NCBI GenBank assembly: GCA_002704755.1
Contig: PAHC01000010.1
Span: 57,803-72,607 of the forward strand
Origin: Rhodobiaceae bacterium
Lineage (GTDB): Bacteria; Pseudomonadota; Alphaproteobacteria; Rhizobiales; TMED25
Reading direction: 5' to 3'
DNA: 14,805 bases
Under the pieces are notes generated by a model. The model saw only the letters and a list, made by a program, of their open reading frames with translations. It searched no databases and had not been told where the DNA came from. This document shows positions 7,621 through 14,654 of this stretch, piece by piece (within the stretch, counting starts at the first letter, position 1; each line of letters opens with the position of its first letter). Made by a program: the position numbers and the translations under genes.

Positions 7621-8223
7621 TTAGAGTTCAGGAACATCAAGTCCAATTCCAACAACTTCGTCTTCAATTGGAACTCTGAATGCGTCATTAAATAGATTTA
7701 ATGAAACCATTACTGTTGCAGTAAGTGCAATTTCTACCATTTGCTTTGGTGAGTAATGGTTTTTGAAATTATTAGCTACATCGTCCGGTATATTAGATGC
7801 ATCAATCATCATATGATCAACAAACTTTAATGCTGCCTTTTCTGCTTCTGAAAAAGCATCATGACTATCTGAATTTTGTATATTTTTAATTTTGATTTCA
7901 TCAACGCCAAGTCTTCTCAGGTGTTCTATTTGATGGGTTGAACAATAAAAACAGGTGTTTCTTGTTGCTACTTTATAACGGATCAACGCCTTAAATGGCT
8001 TTGATAATTCTCCAAGTTCCCATGTTGACTGCCAATAATTGCGAGATGCCATACCAAAATCATCAGAATGAGCCATAGCTCTTGCACTGTTATTGATTCT
8101 TTGGCTTCCTTTAGCTTCTTTCAATTCTTTGATTAATGTCATAAATTCGCCACTGAACTCCTCGTCTTTCAACAAGGGGATGACAGTGTTTGCATTTAAA
8201 TTCTTATCTAGTTGGCTTTTCAT
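7621..8223 (-). CDS. Carboxymuconolactone decarboxylase / AhpD-like protein
   Basis: The 200-residue all-helical protein has the AhpD-type redox motif Cys91-Phe-Tyr-Cys94 followed by His97 (CFYCSTHQ). This is the signature of peroxidase-active members of the carboxymuconolactone decarboxylase family. The helix before it (FKALIRYKVATRNT) and the later EKAALKFVDHM segment also fit. Such proteins reduce peroxides or peroxiredoxin partners; true gamma-carboxymuconolactone decarboxylases lack the CxxC pair, so a redox role is more likely than ring-cleavage chemistry. AGGAG sits 7 nt upstream of the ATG. It is the last gene of the six-gene minus-strand operon, 19 nt after the ThDP enzyme, and may protect that pathway from oxidative by-products. 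Confidence 0.87.
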   Translation of the reverse strand: MKSQLDKNLNANTVIPLLKDEEFSGEFMTLIKELKEAKGSQRINNSARAMAHSDDFGMASRNYWQSTWELGELSKPFKALIRYKVATRNTCFYCSTHQIEHLRRLGVDEIKIKNIQNSDSHDAFSEAEKAALKFVDHMMIDASNIPDDVANNFKNHYSPKQMVEIALTATVMVSLNLFNDAFRVPIEDEVVGIGLDVPEL

Positions 8224-8242
8224 TTTTTACTCCTATTTATAA

Positions 8243-9874
8243 TTAAACCGCGCTTGGCATCCTCAAATACTCGGAACCATCTAAATTGATGATAATAGAC
8301 GCAGGCCTATTCAATTGCAATGCACTATTAATTGACTCTTTCAATTGTTTAATGTTGCTTGCTTCAAATACCTCAATACCAAAGCTCTGAACAATTTTTT
8401 TATAATCTACCTGATCAAAGCTTGTTGACTCGGTATTATAGCCCCTCTTTAATTGTTTTGATTTTACTTGTGTTAGCCCATTGTCAACCATTATGATCTG
8501 TATCATTGAAAGATCCAGCCTTTTCCATGTCGCTAATTCACCTGCATACATAAGAAACCCACCATCCCCTACAAATGAAATAACAGGGCTTTGGGGTGAT
8601 GCTAACTTCGCACCCATTGCTGCACCAAGTGAAAAACCCATAGGAGAAAGTCCATTAGATACAAAATAAGTCAATGGAAGATTTGTTAGCCAAGCCTGGG
8701 AAGCAAGTGATTTATGAGCTCCAGCATCTGCTGTAATAATTGTGTTTTTAGGAACAATTTTTCTTATTTCTTTGTATACAGCTTGAGGTGCAATACCATT
8801 CGCTTGGTCATACTCCTCACTTATGCCTAATTCGTAGTTTTGTATCTTTTCAAAACATCCTTTGGCTTCAATTAACCAGTTATGATCTGTTGAGCTAACC
8901 TCAATCTTTTTTCCTATAACCTCTAATGCATATGAAATATCAGCCTCAAGTCCAATTGCAACTGGCTGAAAAGTTCTATCATTAACATCAAATGAGTCGA
9001 TGCTAATAATTGGCACTTGTGATTTAAATGGCCGAATTATATCCCAGCCATCAAGACCAACTGTAATGATGATATCCGATCTCTTCAACATATCATCAAT
9101 AGGCGTACCAAACCATCCATACATGCCTATATATAGTTCATCGTCACAAGGAACAACGCCCACAGCCTGAAGTGTCACACAAATTGGTGATTGTATTTTA
9201 TGAATAAAAGATAGTAACTCACTAGACGCTCGAGAGCTTACCGCCCCTACTCCTGCAACGACAATAGGCCTCTTTGAATTTTTTATAAGGTCTATTGCAT
9301 CATCCAATTTATTGCCTGGGATACTTTTGTTGCGTTCATTCTCTGTGATCAGGGTATCTATTCCCCACTTTTCCGTATCAATTTCTTTGATAGATTGCAC
9401 TGGTGAAATTGGAAGATATACTGCGCCTGGCCTTGGTCCAATTGCTTGATTATAAGCTCTGTCAATTAGCTCGACGACATTCTCAGAAGTTACTTCTTCA
9501 GATAATTTTGCTATTAATCCACCAAATTCAACTAGAGCAACTTCTTGATGCGGATTTCGAGCTAATAAGTCTGGGTCCAATATAGCCGAAAATACAATGA
9601 TTGGACGCCTATCCAAAAAAGCTGATGCTATACCAGATGCAAGGTTAGTAACACCTGGGCCCTTTGTTACAATGACAACACCGGGAATACCAGTCAATTC
9701 TCCATATGTTGATGCCATATATGCTGCTGTATTTTCATGATGGGTTAAAACATAATTTATACCTTCATTTGAGAAAGCATTAATTAAATTAATAGTATCG
9801 CTTCCTGGAGTTCCAAAAACTTGTTTTACACCTCTTTTCTTCAAATATTTTGCTATGTACTGACATGTCTGCAT
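8243..9874 (-). CDS. Thiamine diphosphate-dependent enzyme, acetolactate synthase large-subunit-like
   Basis: This protein of about 543 residues has the three-domain architecture of the acetolactate synthase/2-hydroxyacyl-CoA lyase/decarboxylase superfamily. Numbered from the upstream GTG at 9880, the catalytic Glu is Glu49 (THHENTAAYMAS). A central nucleotide-fold domain covers about 190-330, and the ThDP/Mg site runs from GDGG at 438 to Asn467 (VDNGL). It should make or break a C-C bond next to a carbonyl. No ilvN regulatory subunit or other branched-chain amino acid gene is nearby, and two subunit-like partners upstream handle acyl chemistry, so a catabolic role is likelier than valine/isoleucine synthesis. 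ATG at 9874 has AGGTGAT just upstream; GTG at 9880 is possible. Its start overlaps the stop region of the DUF35 gene. Confidence 0.9.
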   Translation of the reverse strand: MQTCQYIAKYLKKRGVKQVFGTPGSDTINLINAFSNEGINYVLTHHENTAAYMASTYGELTGIPGVVIVTKGPGVTNLASGIASAFLDRRPIIVFSAILDPDLLARNPHQEVALVEFGGLIAKLSEEVTSENVVELIDRAYNQAIGPRPGAVYLPISPVQSIKEIDTEKWGIDTLITENERNKSIPGNKLDDAIDLIKNSKRPIVVAGVGAVSSRASSELLSFIHKIQSPICVTLQAVGVVPCDDELYIGMYGWFGTPIDDMLKRSDIIITVGLDGWDIIRPFKSQVPIISIDSFDVNDRTFQPVAIGLEADISYALEVIGKKIEVSSTDHNWLIEAKGCFEKIQNYELGISEEYDQANGIAPQAVYKEIRKIVPKNTIITADAGAHKSLASQAWLTNLPLTYFVSNGLSPMGFSLGAAMGAKLASPQSPVISFVGDGGFLMYAGELATWKRLDLSMIQIIMVDNGLTQVKSKQLKRGYNTESTSFDQVDYKKIVQSFGIEVFEASNIKQLKESINSALQLNRPASIIINLDGSEYLRMPSAV

Positions 9875-9876
9875 TA

Positions 9877-10182
9877 TCACCTACTTCTTTTTCCAATTGG
9901 GACTCCATTATCTAAGGATAATGTGACAAGATCACCAATTTCTATATTACCTTCGATCCCAACAGTTATACAAATACCTAAATTTGTTTCAACATTTGCA
10001 ATATTTCTTGGTTTCCAATCTTTTTGACCAAGCATGTGGTTAATTAATGATATTTCTTTAACTATTCCTGATCCAGCTTCTACAAGATCATAATCTATAC
10101 TACCACAATTAGAACAAAAATACTTTTTTGGAAAAGTATATTTTGAGCATGACTTGCACATATAAATTTCCATTTTTCCCAT
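9877..10182 (-). CDS. DUF35 zinc-ribbon/OB-fold protein, partner of the adjacent thiolase-like protein
   Basis: The small 101-residue protein starts with a rubredoxin-like zinc ribbon: Cys9-x2-Cys12 and Cys23-x2-Cys26. A beta-rich OB-fold follows to the end. This is the DUF35 (ChsH2 C-terminal/BbsA/PhlB-like) architecture. In characterised systems these proteins bind a thiolase-superfamily enzyme and are needed for its activity. The start lies 1 nt past the thiolase-like stop, with GAGG inside the last codons of that gene, so the two are co-translated and probably form a complex. Its end overlaps the ThDP enzyme start region. Family identity is firm; function follows that of the partner. Confidence 0.9.
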   Translation of the reverse strand: MGKMEIYMCKSCSKYTFPKKYFCSNCGSIDYDLVEAGSGIVKEISLINHMLGQKDWKPRNIANVETNLGICITVGIEGNIEIGDLVTLSLDNGVPIGKRSR

Positions 10183-10183
10183 A

Positions 10184-11326
10184 TTAAAAACCCTCTAAAA
10201 TTGCGGCAGAAACTGTCCCACCATGTCTATATAGGGTCATCCCATAACCTGTTACTATTCCATATTTTGCGCTATTGACTTGGCGATCATTGGCTCTATT
10301 CTGCAGTTGTAATGCAACTTCACCAATTCCATTTAGCCCTCCAGCCATACCACCAGGCTGTCCAGCAGAAAGCATACCACCCCATGTATTTAGTGGAATG
10401 TCAAGATTGGACATATTTTGTAAATAATTTTTTATATCTGAATCCTTAATTAATCCCAAATCATTTAACTGTGCCAAAACTATTGCTGGATAGTCATCAT
10501 ATATACTGTATACATCAATATCCTGAGGCGCCAGATTTGCTGTGCCATACAAATTATCCTTAAAGGTAATAATCCCTGTCTCAGTTCCGTCACCCTCCTG
10601 ATTGTCATAGTTAAAACTTTGCTGAAATGCTTTGACACGAACTTGCTTTTGTAGTTTGTCATTTTCATTTCGGGATAATATCAAGGCATAGGATCCTGCT
10701 ATTACGGGAACGCAATCATATCTGCATAAAGGTCCAGCAACTATCGGAGCATTTATATATTCTTCTTTGGATAAGGGGCTTTTGTAGACTGCATGGGGAT
10801 TCATCGACGCCCAGTTTCTCTGAGCAATTAGTAAATTGGCATAATCTTCTTTTTGTAAATTGAATTTTTTCATTTGTCTTGTAGTAACTAAAGAATAAAC
10901 ACCATTTGGTCCTCCATGACCTAATGGTGATAAATGATCCCTAGTCGCACTATTATAGGCATTTGCTATCTTTGCGTAGCCTGCAAGACCAGTTGCATCC
11001 CCTGCTAGTATTAAAATATTCTTCGCAGCTCCAGTTTGAACTGCCCTCATTGCATGACCAAGCATGTTCATAGCAGATGACCCACCATTGGTATCTTGTA
11101 AAAGCCAATTGAGACTTAAACCAAATCTCCAGGCAATATCTATTGCTGAGTCAGGTGTAATTGAAAAAGATGCAATTGCAAGTCCATCAATATCTTTTAA
11201 TGATAGATTCGCATCATTAAGCGCATTGTTAGTTGCATCCCTCATAAGGTTTTGAACAGTTTGACTTTCAGATGGGTGTCTCGTGTATTCTGATTGTCCT
11301 ACACCTATTATCTTGGGATCAAACAT
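10184..11326 (-). CDS. Thiolase-superfamily (SCP-x/lipid-transfer-like) protein lacking the thiolase catalytic residues
   Basis: The 380-residue protein has the two-lobed thiolase fold of the SCP-x thiolase/lipid-transfer subgroup, seen in IIGVGQSEYTRHP at the start, PLCRYDCVPVIAG at 199-211 and NTWGGMLSAGQPGG at 313-326. The usual nucleophilic Cys region reads GGSSAM (81-86), the His of GHP is Gln323, and the C-terminal Cys-x-Gly region reads TGYGM (359-363). Claisen thiolysis is therefore unlikely. DUF35-dependent relatives of this type include retro-aldolases for branched side chains (Ltp2), BbsB and PhlC. The next gene encodes a DUF35 partner. No clear Shine-Dalgarno precedes the ATG, but it is only 6 nt after the upstream stop, so coupling is likely. 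The substrate is unknown. Confidence 0.88.
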   Translation of the reverse strand: MFDPKIIGVGQSEYTRHPSESQTVQNLMRDATNNALNDANLSLKDIDGLAIASFSITPDSAIDIAWRFGLSLNWLLQDTNGGSSAMNMLGHAMRAVQTGAAKNILILAGDATGLAGYAKIANAYNSATRDHLSPLGHGGPNGVYSLVTTRQMKKFNLQKEDYANLLIAQRNWASMNPHAVYKSPLSKEEYINAPIVAGPLCRYDCVPVIAGSYALILSRNENDKLQKQVRVKAFQQSFNYDNQEGDGTETGIITFKDNLYGTANLAPQDIDVYSIYDDYPAIVLAQLNDLGLIKDSDIKNYLQNMSNLDIPLNTWGGMLSAGQPGGMAGGLNGIGEVALQLQNRANDRQVNSAKYGIVTGYGMTLYRHGGTVSAAILEGF

Positions 11327-11332
11327 ATAGAT

Positions 11333-12160
11333 TTAATTAACCAAATAGATAGGTATTTCCGAATGAAGCATTAAGTGTCTTGTTGCACCACCAAAAATAA
11401 TTTCTCTTAATCTACTCTGGGTGTAAGCTCCCTTTACAATAAGGTCTGCATTAACAGATTGGCTATATTCAAGTATTATCTCACCTATCTTTTTCTCTTC
11501 ACCAGATAATGTTACAGCTTTTGATTTGATGCCATGCGATGATAATAACTCTACTACTTGTTCACCTGTTGGACCATCAGATATAACTTTTTCAACAGTT
11601 AGAATTGTTACATTATCGGCTTTTTTTAGGATTGGTAATGATGCAAAGACAGCCCTTGAACTTTCCGTTGTGCAATTCCATGAAATAACAACTTCTTTCC
11701 CTATGTCAATTTGTTTGTTTATGGGAATGAGCATTACAGGCCTTCCCCCATCAAAAAGAATTGTTTGTATGGAACTCAAGCTCGCGCTCTGTAATTCTTG
11801 ATAAGGTCTTGATATAATTACAACATTGTAAACCCTAGATAAATCACCTAAATATTTTTGATTTTGTAACTCATCTGATAACCACTTATATTTAAGATCA
11901 TTTAAATCAGGATCAGAATTTGCTAATTCACTTATATGATGAATAAATTTTTGCTTAAATTTTTGGGCTTCACCTGTGTTTTCATCGTGATGTAACGAGT
12001 CAAATATAACTGATCCTTCTTGAGCAATAAAACTATCTATTCTTTGTTGAATGGCAACACCACTTATACTAGAATTGTACTTCTTTGAAAGTGAGATAGC
12101 ACAGTCTATTAAGTGCGGTATTGTTTCGATATATTCAAATGGTAGTAATATATTTCTCAT
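11333..12160 (-). CDS. Universal stress protein, tandem UspA domains
   Basis: The 275-residue cytoplasmic protein holds two UspA-like Rossmann domains, about 1-148 and 155-275. The second is the better conserved and ends with an ATP-binding-like loop, VKGAYTQSRLREIIFGG then ATRHLM (243-264). The first is more degenerate, though DGGRPVMLIP (137-146) marks its end. The frame extends to a TTG at 12166, but AGGAG lies 8 nt before ATG at 12160 and is too close to the TTG, so the ATG is chosen. It lies 28 nt after the Gfo/Idh gene and 6 nt before the thiolase-like gene, inside the operon. These proteins usually sense stress or energy state; a role in this pathway is inference. Confidence 0.9.
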   Translation of the reverse strand: MRNILLPFEYIETIPHLIDCAISLSKKYNSSISGVAIQQRIDSFIAQEGSVIFDSLHHDENTGEAQKFKQKFIHHISELANSDPDLNDLKYKWLSDELQNQKYLGDLSRVYNVVIISRPYQELQSASLSSIQTILFDGGRPVMLIPINKQIDIGKEVVISWNCTTESSRAVFASLPILKKADNVTILTVEKVISDGPTGEQVVELLSSHGIKSKAVTLSGEEKKIGEIILEYSQSVNADLIVKGAYTQSRLREIIFGGATRHLMLHSEIPIYLVN

Positions 12161-12188
12161 AATCAAATCTCCTCATCTATAAACTATA

Positions 12189-13316
12189 TCAGAGACCTTT
12201 CATCAGTTCTTCTGGATCAACTGGTAATTGTAATTCTTTACCCGTCTTGGCTGATAAATCCATAGCCATGGTTAAGATAAGATTTCTGTGACCCTCTTCA
12301 GCTGTTGCGTGTGGTGTTTCTTTACCAAGATATATTCTTGTGAACCATGAATTTGTCTCTTCTCTTAATGGCCCCCATAAATCTCCATTGTAAATATCAC
12401 CCGGTGGAAAACTGGTCAAAAAATCTACATTCCTTGTTGCTTCTAGTTGAAGACCTTCAGGTTTGTATGCAGGACCTTGGTTATACTCTGTCGCTAATAT
12501 CACATCCCTATGAGTATCTTCAATATCGATAACACCATTTGTACCTACGATACCAACTTCAAGACCATAAACAGCTCCAGGCCATACTTTTGGTAATGCC
12601 CAGCATATATTCATACTAAAGATAGTCCCATCTTCCATGGTAAAAACACCAAAAGTTGCATCTTTTGTACCAAGTTCAGCCATTATTTTTTCAGTAGATC
12701 TTGCAAAAATTGATACGGGTTTTGCTTGTTTTCCTAATAGCCATAACGCCATATCCAAGCTATGAGTTCCTGAAACAACCATAGGCGTTAAATGTCTTCT
12801 GTCTTGCGTAAGCCTCACCTCACCTGTTGGTGCCATTTTATTCATAAATGCTCTAACAACTACAGCAGTTGCTTCACCTATTTGTCCATTATTAATCCGC
12901 TCTTTAACTGCTAAAAATCTTCTTCTAAATCTTTGTGTATACCCAACTACTGCGTCAATACCTGACTCTTTTATTGCGTTTAAAACTTTTAATGATTGAA
13001 TAGCATCAGTTGCAAGTGGCTTTTCAATCAACATTGGGATTTTACGTTCAACACCAGCGAGTATTGGTTCAACATGGCTCCATGTTGAGGTTGCAACAAT
13101 TAAAGCATCTACTTCAGGTCTTTCAATTAACTCTCGGAAGTCAGTTGTAAAAAAATCAGCCTTAATATCATTTTTTAATTTCTTACCAAGTTCCTCATTA
13201 ATATCTGCTAAACCAATCCATCCAATACCTGGATATTCTTTTGCTAGTGTGGATCTCATTCTTCCTACAACACCACAGCCAACAACAGCAAGACCTAATT
13301 TTTTATCATGTGCCAT
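12189..13316 (-). CDS. Gfo/Idh/MocA family NAD(P)-dependent oxidoreductase
   Basis: The 375-residue protein has an N-terminal Rossmann domain with the dinucleotide motif VVGCGVVGR at 11-19, the family hallmark EKP at 98-100, and an alpha/beta substrate domain. His185 and Asp188 (SGTHSLDM) occupy the catalytic HxxD positions. Members oxidise or reduce sugars, inositols or other polyols, and some act on phthalate-type cis-diols or amine substrates, so the substrate is open. AAAAGGGG lies about 6 nt before the ATG. It is the first gene of the minus-strand catabolic operon and lies 74 nt downstream of trmD on the same strand, with a likely terminator and promoter in between. Confidence 0.92.
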   Translation of the reverse strand: MAHDKKLGLAVVGCGVVGRMRSTLAKEYPGIGWIGLADINEELGKKLKNDIKADFFTTDFRELIERPEVDALIVATSTWSHVEPILAGVERKIPMLIEKPLATDAIQSLKVLNAIKESGIDAVVGYTQRFRRRFLAVKERINNGQIGEATAVVVRAFMNKMAPTGEVRLTQDRRHLTPMVVSGTHSLDMALWLLGKQAKPVSIFARSTEKIMAELGTKDATFGVFTMEDGTIFSMNICWALPKVWPGAVYGLEVGIVGTNGVIDIEDTHRDVILATEYNQGPAYKPEGLQLEATRNVDFLTSFPPGDIYNGDLWGPLREETNSWFTRIYLGKETPHATAEEGHRNLILTMAMDLSAKTGKELQLPVDPEELMKGL

Positions 13317-13341
13317 TACATACCCCTTTTACTAAAACTTT

Positions 13342-13369
13342 ATTCTACTAAAAAAAATTGATTTTTCAA
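13342..13369 (-). promoter_or_regulatory. Candidate sigma-70 promoter for the Gfo/Idh-led operon
   Basis: On the minus strand, TTGAAA (13364-13369) and TAGAAT (13342-13347) each match the -35 and -10 consensus at five of six bases and are 16 nt apart. Transcription would start near 13335, giving a leader of under 20 nt that contains the AAAAGGGG ribosome site. The -35 box lies within the putative trmD terminator hairpin. AT-rich DNA yields such matches by chance, so confidence is moderate. Confidence 0.45.
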
Positions 13370-13371
13370 TT
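13350..13371 (-). terminator. Weak intrinsic terminator after trmD
   Basis: Read on the minus strand, AATTGA-AAAA-TCAATT forms a perfect 6-bp stem with a 4-nt loop and is followed directly by a run of T residues. It begins 20 nt after the trmD stop. The stem has only one G-C pair, so it may be weak or leaky, and the catabolic operon might receive read-through from the ribosomal cluster. Confidence 0.45.
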
Positions 13372-13390
13372 GAATAAAAAAACTAGATAC

Positions 13391-14098
13391 TTATTTTATT
13401 TTTTTTAATTTATCTTGATGCATTTGGTACAAATCAGGTCTATTTTGTTTTGTTGTTTCTATGGACTGAGCCATTCTCCATTCTGATATCTTTTTGTGAT
13501 TTCCTGATAACAAAATATCCGGGGTCTTATATCCATCGTACTCTCTCGGCAGGGTATACTGAGGATACTCCAATAGTCCATCTTCAAAACTTTCTGAGAA
13601 TTGAGACTCTTTTTTATTCATTACCCCATCTATTAATCTCACACATGAGTCGATAATATTTATTGCGGCAATATCTCCATTTGTAAGCACAAAATCTCCA
13701 GTTGAAATTTCTAAACCATTTGTTGCCTGCACGATCCTGTGATCAATCCCTTCAAATCTGCCACACAATATTATAATTCCTTCACCAGCGACAAACTCTT
13801 TGGCTATACTTTGTTGATATTTTATGCCTCTGGCTGCCGGAATTATTAATGGTCTTGTGTCACCCGATTTTCTGAGACGTTGAATAACAGGTATTATAAT
13901 ATCTGCCCTCAAAATCATACCTGGACCGCCACCAGTTGGAGGTCCATCTATTTTTATTTTTTTCTTATCTTTGTGTTTCTCAATTTGGACATAATCAATT
14001 GACCACAAATTGTCATCAAGAGCTTTTCCTGTAATACTAAACCCAAGTGGCCCCGGGAATATTTCAGGGGTTGATGTTATAACAGTAACTTTCCACAT
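13391..14098 (-). CDS. trmD: tRNA (guanine37-N1)-methyltransferase
   Basis: TrmD methylates N1 of G37 next to the anticodon with S-adenosylmethionine, preventing +1 frameshifts. The 235-residue protein shows the SPOUT trefoil-knot segments TGGGPGMILRADI (55-67), LCGRFEGIDHR (111-121) and the LTNGDIAA loop, plus the C-terminal EYPQYTLPREYDGY and LLSGNHKKISEWR motifs. By alignment, Glu in SESFEDG takes the place of catalytic Asp169 of gammaproteobacterial TrmD, a change I recall as common in alphaproteobacteria. The N-terminal PEIFPGPLGFS is also alphaproteobacterial in type. It lies 11 nt after rimM with no clear Shine-Dalgarno. The usual downstream partner rplS is absent here. Confidence 0.96.
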   Translation of the reverse strand: MWKVTVITSTPEIFPGPLGFSITGKALDDNLWSIDYVQIEKHKDKKKIKIDGPPTGGGPGMILRADIIIPVIQRLRKSGDTRPLIIPAARGIKYQQSIAKEFVAGEGIIILCGRFEGIDHRIVQATNGLEISTGDFVLTNGDIAAINIIDSCVRLIDGVMNKKESQFSESFEDGLLEYPQYTLPREYDGYKTPDILLSGNHKKISEWRMAQSIETTKQNRPDLYQMHQDKLKKIK

Positions 14099-14109
14099 TT
14101 TGAATTGTA

Positions 14110-14640
14110 TTAATTAATTAATAATTTATTAGAAATAATAATTTTCGCTTCATTTAAAGACACTTCCGGGAAATTTTCTTGTGTGAATGGAATCATTATG
14201 AGTTCACCATCTTCCTTCTTTATTTCAATTATATCACCCGCTCCAAAATTATACACCATGTTAATAGTCCCTATATCTAGATCATTATTATCCTTTACTG
14301 ATAAACCAATTAAATCATATATGAAATACTCATCATCTTCTGGAACAGCAAAATCTGACCTTCTTGTATAAATATAATCATCTTCTAAAGTGCTAAGATC
14401 AATATCATTTATTGAATTGAATTCAGCGATAAAGTGTGACCCCTTTTTTCCTTTTAATTGATCACTTAACTTAATACTATATTTTCCACTTAAATATAAA
14501 TTCTTGTAAGTTTTAATACTGCTTGGTTCTTCAGTATAAGACTTAACTTGAAACTTTGATTTATTTAAAAACTTTACCAGTTTTCCTACACAGATCAGCT
14601 TGTTGTATTTGTTTTCTTTAGACTTTTTCTCTTGGGTCAT
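14110..14640 (-). CDS. rimM: Ribosome maturation factor RimM (divergent N-terminal domain)
   Basis: RimM assists 30S head assembly by binding ribosomal protein S19 and 16S rRNA. The 176-residue protein has the N-terminal beta-barrel region from about residue 14 (LICVGK, then KSYTEEPSSI) and the C-terminal PRC-barrel (DDEYFIYDLIGLSV, NFGAGDIIEI, MIPFTQENFPEV). The glycine-rich HG-x-x-G-type loop usual after VGK is missing: here it reads LVKFLNKSKFQV, lysine-rich and with no glycine. The 'D-R-x-x-A' segment in the middle is also unrecognisable. Position between the rpsP tail and trmD makes the identity secure. The start is 14 nt after the rpsP stop, without an obvious Shine-Dalgarno. Confidence 0.92.
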   Translation of the reverse strand: MTQEKKSKENKYNKLICVGKLVKFLNKSKFQVKSYTEEPSSIKTYKNLYLSGKYSIKLSDQLKGKKGSHFIAEFNSINDIDLSTLEDDYIYTRRSDFAVPEDDEYFIYDLIGLSVKDNNDLDIGTINMVYNFGAGDIIEIKKEDGELIMIPFTQENFPEVSLNEAKIIISNKLLIN

Positions 14641-14654
14641 TTTGAACGAAAAAA

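Noticed and set aside
13391..14098. Glu in place of catalytic Asp169 in TrmD as a sign of an inactive enzyme
   Set aside because: I recall this substitution as common among alphaproteobacterial TrmD proteins. The knot and SAM-binding motifs are intact, so it is better read as a lineage trait.
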